Of a stretch of DNA of 64,000 bases, positions 59,624 through 64,000 are shown piece by piece. The translations under genes were made by a program, and so were the position numbers. The first letter of the stretch is position 1. Every line of letters starts with the position of its first letter. The DNA is from Mycolicibacterium rufum (lineage in GTDB: Bacteria > Actinomycetota > Actinomycetes > Mycobacteriales > Mycobacteriaceae). The notes beneath the pieces are model-generated. The model was not told where the DNA came from, made no database searches, and saw only the letters and a list, made by a program, of their open reading frames with translations. The stretch lies in assembly GCF_022374875.2 (NCBI RefSeq), contig NZ_CP092427.2, forward strand, positions 3,596,001 to 3,660,000, in the 5' to 3' direction.

Positions 59624-62404
59624 ATGAACGCAGCAAACCCATTGCCCGTGATGGGCACTTCTCATTCGAGAAATGGTGCCGGCGACGTCCGTGCAGCGGC
59701 GGGTCCACGCCGCGAGTCCGGCGCCTACATCGGCCGTGTCGGCGCGCTCGCAGTGGCTCTGGGAATCGGTGCCGCATTGCTCGGAGCCCCGGATGTCGCC
59801 TTTGCGGACACCACCTCTCGTTCCACCGAGCAGTCGTCGACGGACGGTGATGCCGCCGCGGGGGCGGGCACAGCGGGCCCCCGGTCCCGCGCCGTGCGGC
59901 GTTCCGCAGTGGCGGCCGACGACGCCGACTCACCGACCGCCGGTCGCACGCGCTCGCCCGCTGCCCGCGACGCGAGTCGCCGCGGCCGCGTGGACCGGAC
60001 CCTGCGCATCGGGCACACGTCGCGCCGAGCCGACGATGCCGCGCCCGCGAGCGATTCCGGCTCGGAGGCAGGCCCCGAGACCGTGCGCACGATGCGCTTA
60101 CCGCGCCGGCCCGCCCGCCGGCCTGACGCGGACGCGTCCGCGACAGCCCCGACCACTGCCACGACGGCGTCGTCGGCCGAGCCGGTGAACCGGACCGCGC
60201 CGGCGGCCCCGGTGACCGACACATCCGCGGCGACGCCCGGCGCCGCACCCGTCCGCGGTACACGGGTGATCAGAGTGCTCGAGACGCTCACCCGCGACCT
60301 GTCGACGCGTCCGCGGCCGGCGACGCCCGCGCAGACGGCACTGCTGTCCGTACTGCTGGCGTGGACGCGCCGGCTGTCCGGGGAGACGGTGCAGATCGCC
60401 GCGCCGAGAGCGGCGACCGCCGCCGTGTCGACAGCATTGGCGACGGTCGCGGTGACGCCGACCTTCGTGCAGGTCTCCGCGGCGACGCCGCAGACATCGC
60501 AAACCTCGGTGGGTGTGAAGTACTCGGGTGCACAGACCGCCGGTGACACCAATGTCGTTGCCATCGGCTGGAACAACGCGACGTCGACGATCACGTCGGT
60601 GACCGATTCGGCCGGCAACACCTACCGTGCCGCGGTGCCGACGGTGCGCGGTTCGGGAATCAGTCAGGCCATCTACTACGCCTCGGGCATCAAGGGCGCC
60701 GCCGCAGGCGCGAACACGGTGACCGTCGTGTTCAACACCGCCACGCCGTATGTGGACCTGCGTGCTCTGGAATACCGCGGCCTCGATCCGGTCGATCCGT
60801 TCGACGTCGGTGCCTCGGGGAAGGGCTGGGGGAGATCGGCCCGCAGCGCAGCGGTGTCGACGACGGCGTCCAACGAACTGGTGTTCGCCGCGGGCATGAC
60901 CACCGGGGGCTTCACCTCCGCGGGCAGCGGGTTCACCTCCCGGATCATCACCGCACCGGACGGCGACATCGCCCAGGACAAGACGGTGAGCACGGTCGGC
61001 AGGTACAGCGCGACGGCCTCGTTGGGCAGCTACAGCAGATGGCTGATGCAGGTGGCCACGTTCAGAGCCGCCACAGCGCCGGCTGTCATCGCCGACACCA
61101 CGTCGCCGACGGTCTCGGTGGGCTCACCGACGGGGACCGTGTCAGGCACGGTGACGTTGACCGCGACGGCGTCGGACAACGTCGGGGTCGCCGGGGTGCA
61201 GTTCCTCGTGGACAACATCGCGATCGGCGCTGCGGATACCACCTCGCCCTACAGCGTGTCGTGGAACAGCGCCGGGGTCGCCAACGGCACCCACACGGTG
61301 GTCGCGCGGGCGACCGACACCAGCGGCAACAGCGCCCTGTCGGCGCCGGTCACCATCACGGTCGGCAACGCCGTGGTCGACTCCATCGCCCCGACGGTGT
61401 CCCTGACGGTGCCCGGTGGGACGGTGACGGGGACGGTGACGTTCACCGCGACGGCGTCGGACAACGTCGGGGTGTCCGGTGTGCAATTCCTGCTGGACAA
61501 CAAAATCATTGGTGCGCAGGACAACTCGTCGCCCTACAGTGTGTCCTGGAACAGCACCGGGGTCGCCAACGGCAGTCACACGCTGACCGCGCGAGCGACC
61601 GACACCAGCGGTAACACCGCGGTGTCGGCGCCGGTCACCATCACGGTCGCCAACACGGTGGTCGCACCTCCGATCTTCGTCGGCGACTACAGCACCGGCA
61701 ATTTCAGCCAGTGGGCTGTGGTGCAGAACAAGTACTTCAACTCCTACGGCAAGGACTACGTACCGCAGTATCCCGCCACGATCGTCGCCGATGCGGTGAA
61801 GGGTCTCGTGGCACGGTTCGAGGTACGCTCGGGCGACTATCCGGGATTCGTGTCGGGGGATCGCTCAGAGGTGCAGAGCACGACCGCGCTGAGCGGTGGG
61901 GCCACCGAGGGGCAGACGTCGTGGTACTCGCTCTCCACCAAGTTCGAACCGGGCTTCCCGCAGAACCATGCCAGCCTCGGATGGGGGTTGGTGAATCAGT
62001 GGCATGCCAGTGATGCCGGTGGCAGCCCTCCGCTCGCCTTCATCGTCAACGGCCAGAACGGCTACCTCTCCCTGATGGCGGAGAGGCAGTCCGCGCCGGG
62101 GGTGTACCTCGGAAAGGTCATCCTGTGGCAGACACCTCTGGACGTCGGCACGTGGCACGACCTGAAGATGGAGGTCACCTGGTCGGCGTCGGACACCATC
62201 GGTTCAGTACGGCTGTGGCAGAACGGCGTCGCGCAGACCCTCACCAATGGGTCGACGACCTACCACGTGCGGACCCTGGTTCCCGGCGGCGGCGGCGTCT
62301 ACTACAAAGAGGGTTACTACCGGCAGCGGGACCTCGCCCCCACGGGTGTCGTCTACCACGCCGGATTCCGCGTCGCGTCGACGGAGGCGGGACTGGGACT
62401 CTGA
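59624..62404 (+). CDS. Large secreted protein: disordered N-region, beta domain, two Ig-like repeats, polysaccharide-lyase domain
   Basis: 926 residues from ATG 59624. Signal peptide at ~33-62 (GAYIGRVGALAVALGIGAAL, ADTT cleavage), after a 30-residue cytoplasmic extension. ~65-260 is disordered, Arg/Ala/Thr-rich. ~285-485 is a jelly-roll-like domain (GDTNVVAIGWNNATSTITSVTDSAGNTY in part). Two tandem 95-residue Ig-like repeats follow (491-585, 586-680). ~684-925 resembles heparin-lyase-I-like polysaccharide lyases (GDYSTGNFSQW, SGDRSEVQ, WYSLSTKFEPGFPQNHASLGW). Probably acts on an acidic polysaccharide outside the cell; substrate unknown. Confidence 0.85.
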   Translation: MNAANPLPVMGTSHSRNGAGDVRAAAGPRRESGAYIGRVGALAVALGIGAALLGAPDVAFADTTSRSTEQSSTDGDAAAGAGTAGPRSRAVRRSAVAADDADSPTAGRTRSPAARDASRRGRVDRTLRIGHTSRRADDAAPASDSGSEAGPETVRTMRLPRRPARRPDADASATAPTTATTASSAEPVNRTAPAAPVTDTSAATPGAAPVRGTRVIRVLETLTRDLSTRPRPATPAQTALLSVLLAWTRRLSGETVQIAAPRAATAAVSTALATVAVTPTFVQVSAATPQTSQTSVGVKYSGAQTAGDTNVVAIGWNNATSTITSVTDSAGNTYRAAVPTVRGSGISQAIYYASGIKGAAAGANTVTVVFNTATPYVDLRALEYRGLDPVDPFDVGASGKGWGRSARSAAVSTTASNELVFAAGMTTGGFTSAGSGFTSRIITAPDGDIAQDKTVSTVGRYSATASLGSYSRWLMQVATFRAATAPAVIADTTSPTVSVGSPTGTVSGTVTLTATASDNVGVAGVQFLVDNIAIGAADTTSPYSVSWNSAGVANGTHTVVARATDTSGNSALSAPVTITVGNAVVDSIAPTVSLTVPGGTVTGTVTFTATASDNVGVSGVQFLLDNKIIGAQDNSSPYSVSWNSTGVANGSHTLTARATDTSGNTAVSAPVTITVANTVVAPPIFVGDYSTGNFSQWAVVQNKYFNSYGKDYVPQYPATIVADAVKGLVARFEVRSGDYPGFVSGDRSEVQSTTALSGGATEGQTSWYSLSTKFEPGFPQNHASLGWGLVNQWHASDAGGSPPLAFIVNGQNGYLSLMAERQSAPGVYLGKVILWQTPLDVGTWHDLKMEVTWSASDTIGSVRLWQNGVAQTLTNGSTTYHVRTLVPGGGGVYYKEGYYRQRDLAPTGVVYHAGFRVASTEAGLGL
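61094..61663 (+). repeat. Two tandem 285-bp repeats encoding Ig-like domains
   Basis: Unit 1 is 61094-61378 and unit 2 is 61379-61663, each exactly 285 bp (95 codons). Both encode the sequence TATASDNVGV, GVQFL, SPYSVSWNS, GVANG-H, ARATDTSGN and SAPVTITV at identical spacing. DNA identity is high, suggesting recent duplication. Confidence 0.9.
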
Positions 62405-62529
62405 GCGACCGGTCGTCACCGCCGACCTCCATCCGCTGCAGGCTCTCTCAGCCCACCGGGACCGTCGCAGGACCCCCGACAACTGGCGTACCTTGAGGCT
62501 GACGGCTCCCCACAGCGCCTGGGTCGCTG

Positions 62530-63819
62530 ATGGGCCGGCGCCGTCGTCCTTCCAACTGGGGGTATGCGGTGGGTCGATCGAGACGTACGTTCGCTCGGAT
62601 CGCGGCTGTTGCGGTCGTCTTCTCCGGTACGGGGTGTGCGCCGACCGACGTCTCGGCCGGCACGGCCAGCTCGATGGTGCTGGAAGCGGCCTCGATGTCA
62701 CTGTCACCGGCCGGGGCCGGCGAACCGGTGCGCGATCCGACTGCGTCCCGCGGCTCGATCATCGAGATCCACTCGGCGGCAGTGGCTTCGAAGACAGTGG
62801 TCACCCCGGCGTCGCAGCGCCTCATCATCCGCGCGAAGGGTGAACCGTGTGATGGCGCACCGGTGATCGACGTCGCCGTCGACGGGCACTCGGTGGGCAC
62901 CCGGTCGGTGTCGACCAGCTGGACCGATTACCCGCTCGCCGCCGAGATTCCGACCGGGTCACACACCATCGCCGTCACGTTCGCCGATCCGTTGAGCTCC
63001 GGTTCGTGCACCAGGAGCCTGTCTCTGGACAGCGTGCGCATCGTGCCCAGCGGCAACATCAAGGCCGCACCCCCCGTCCTCGGTGGCGCCGCGCTCTTCG
63101 TAGGCGACTACAGCACGGGCGATTTCAGCCAGTGGGATGTCGTGCAGAACAGGTTCTACAACTCGTCGGGTGCGGGTTACACGCCGACATACGCCGCTGC
63201 TGTCGTCGATGACCCGGTGAAGGGCAAGGCCGCGAGGTTCGAGGTCCGCGACGGTGACTATCCCGGGTTCCCGTCCGGAGACCGCTCGGAGGTACAGGGC
63301 ACGACGGCTCTCAGTGGCGGCACCGAGGGCCAGACGCGATGGTATTCCTTCGCCGTCAAATTCGATCCGGACTTCCCTCAGAACCACGCATCGCTCGGCT
63401 GGGGTGTGACCAATCAATGGCACTGCAACTGCGGTGGCAGCCCACCGGTCGGGTGGGATGTGAACGAGAAGAACGGGCAGTGGTCGCTGATCGTCCACAA
63501 GCAGTCCGCGCCGAACGTCGTCATCGACAGGGTCGACATCTATGACACACCCCTGCAGGTGGGAAGCTGGCACGACGTGACCATGGAGATCAGATACTCC
63601 GCGTCAGACAGCGACGGCTACATCAGGCTCTGGATGAACGGTGTGCGACAGACGTTCCTCGACGGATCGGACACGTACACCACGAGGACCATGGTTCCTG
63701 GCACATCCGGCATCTATTACAAGGAAGGCTACTACCGGCAGCGCGGCATCGCGCCGACCGGTGTCGTGTACCACGCCGGGTTCCGCGCCGCCGCGTCCGA
63801 GGGCGGACTCGTCGGGTGA
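62530..63819 (+). CDS. Secreted polysaccharide-lyase-like protein with carbohydrate-binding module
   Basis: 429 residues from ATG 62530. Basic start (GRRRRPSNWGYAVGRSRR), hydrophobic signal ending VVFSGTGCAPT, so possibly a lipoprotein though the lipobox is imperfect. ~45-175 resembles Ca-dependent xylan-binding CBMs (RLIIRAKGEPCDGAPVIDVAVDG in part; SGSCTRSLSLDSVRIVP). ~190-429 is a polysaccharide-lyase domain closely similar to the end of the upstream gene (GDYSTGDFSQW, FPQNHASLGWG, YYKEGYYRQRGIAPTGVVYHAGF). A paralogous pair that probably arose by duplication. Substrate unknown. Confidence 0.85.
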   Translation: MGRRRRPSNWGYAVGRSRRTFARIAAVAVVFSGTGCAPTDVSAGTASSMVLEAASMSLSPAGAGEPVRDPTASRGSIIEIHSAAVASKTVVTPASQRLIIRAKGEPCDGAPVIDVAVDGHSVGTRSVSTSWTDYPLAAEIPTGSHTIAVTFADPLSSGSCTRSLSLDSVRIVPSGNIKAAPPVLGGAALFVGDYSTGDFSQWDVVQNRFYNSSGAGYTPTYAAAVVDDPVKGKAARFEVRDGDYPGFPSGDRSEVQGTTALSGGTEGQTRWYSFAVKFDPDFPQNHASLGWGVTNQWHCNCGGSPPVGWDVNEKNGQWSLIVHKQSAPNVVIDRVDIYDTPLQVGSWHDVTMEIRYSASDSDGYIRLWMNGVRQTFLDGSDTYTTRTMVPGTSGIYYKEGYYRQRGIAPTGVVYHAGFRAAASEGGLVG

Positions 63820-64000
63820 CCCGATGCGGGTTCGTGGTCGCTGTGTCCTCCGGATGACGGACACGCCTGTGGCTCAGAGGTAGTCAAGTTCGACGGAAGT
63901 CGCGACCGCCGGCCCGCCGCGAACGACAGTGACACGGTGGGCAGATGCCGTCGCGCATGCGTGTCGCCTGATGGGCCCCACCGCGTGGACCTGTGCGCGC
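63820..64000. other. Window end, no supported gene
   Basis: A weak hairpin GTGTCC (63843-63848) with GGACAC (63859-63864) may terminate the lyase gene. Minus-strand open frames here overlap the lyase gene and have no family features. Confidence 0.4.

Noticed and set aside
63732..63935. 67-codon minus-strand frame at the window end
   Set aside because: Mostly antisense to the lyase gene, with no RBS or recognisable features.

Overview
The window is a high-GC actinobacterial chromosome segment, almost certainly from an environmental or fast-growing Mycobacterium (Mycolicibacterium). The evidence is near-continuous gene order shared with the M. tuberculosis stretch around Rv3657c to Rv3591c, read here in the opposite orientation: Tad pilus remnants, topA, a HAMP adenylate cyclase, holB, galE, ppa, dacB, tilS, hpt, ftsH, the fol and pan clusters, lysS, lsr2, clpC1, lpqF and mhuD. 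Species cannot be named from the sequence, and Rv correspondences are from memory of the reference genome. Recognised genes are essentially intact and there is no CRISPR array, transposase, integrase or rRNA.

Layout. 1-1213: end of a Tad/Flp pilus cluster (TadC end, DUF4244 pilin-like, TadE-like, TadG-like). 1266-3567: a membrane Ser/Thr kinase facing an Rv3651-like protein. 3787-6117: DEAD-box helicase. 6264-6690: cspA with a structured leader and a strong terminator. 6772-13387: Rv3647c-like gene, topA, adenylate cyclase, holB, tRNA-Thr(CGT). 13400-18489: cell-wall sugar genes (membrane protein, galE, DUF2304, GT2, flippase-like). 18486-23743: a large Pls-type single-module NRPS and an M1 aminopeptidase, joined to the flippase by GTGA overlaps. 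23831-25013: a yybP-ykoY (Mn2+) riboswitch and a TerC-family gene. 25081-35060: small accessory genes, uraD, ppa, dacB, a metalloprotease, tilS, hpt, a molybdopterin oxidoreductase and lpqG. 35098-36558: an unusual TetR-HTH/PE-PPE fusion. 36629-47485: epoxide-hydrolase-like gene, ftsH, folE-P-B-K, DUF3180, Rv3604c-like, DUF2520, panC, panD, coaX. 47489-53567: PLP enzyme, lysS, lsr2, clpC1 with a ClgR-like operator. 53725-55437: cobalamin riboswitch, cbtB, cbtA and an atypical histidine-phosphatase gene. 55439-59204: lpqF, mhuD, hydrolase, GlxA-type regulator. 59624-63819: two large secreted proteins with homologous polysaccharide-lyase-like C-termini, an accessory island.

How the genes work together. 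The central block supplies folate and pantothenate/CoA in translationally coupled runs, together with proteostasis (ftsH, clpC1) and nucleoid (lsr2, topA) functions. galE, GT2 plus DUF2304 and the flippase-like protein fit polyprenyl-phosphate sugar supply to the envelope. The most interesting unit is the minus-strand chain 23743 to 16190: a protein with the architecture of epsilon-poly-L-lysine synthetase (A, T, six membrane segments around three soluble domains), an M1 zinc peptidase, a flippase-like protein, a GT2 and its DUF2304 partner. It looks like an amino-acid polymer or amino-acid-decorated lipid system attached to envelope glycosylation, divergent from a manganese-riboswitch-controlled TerC gene. 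A second compact metal/cofactor unit is the B12-riboswitch cbtBA-phosphatase operon.
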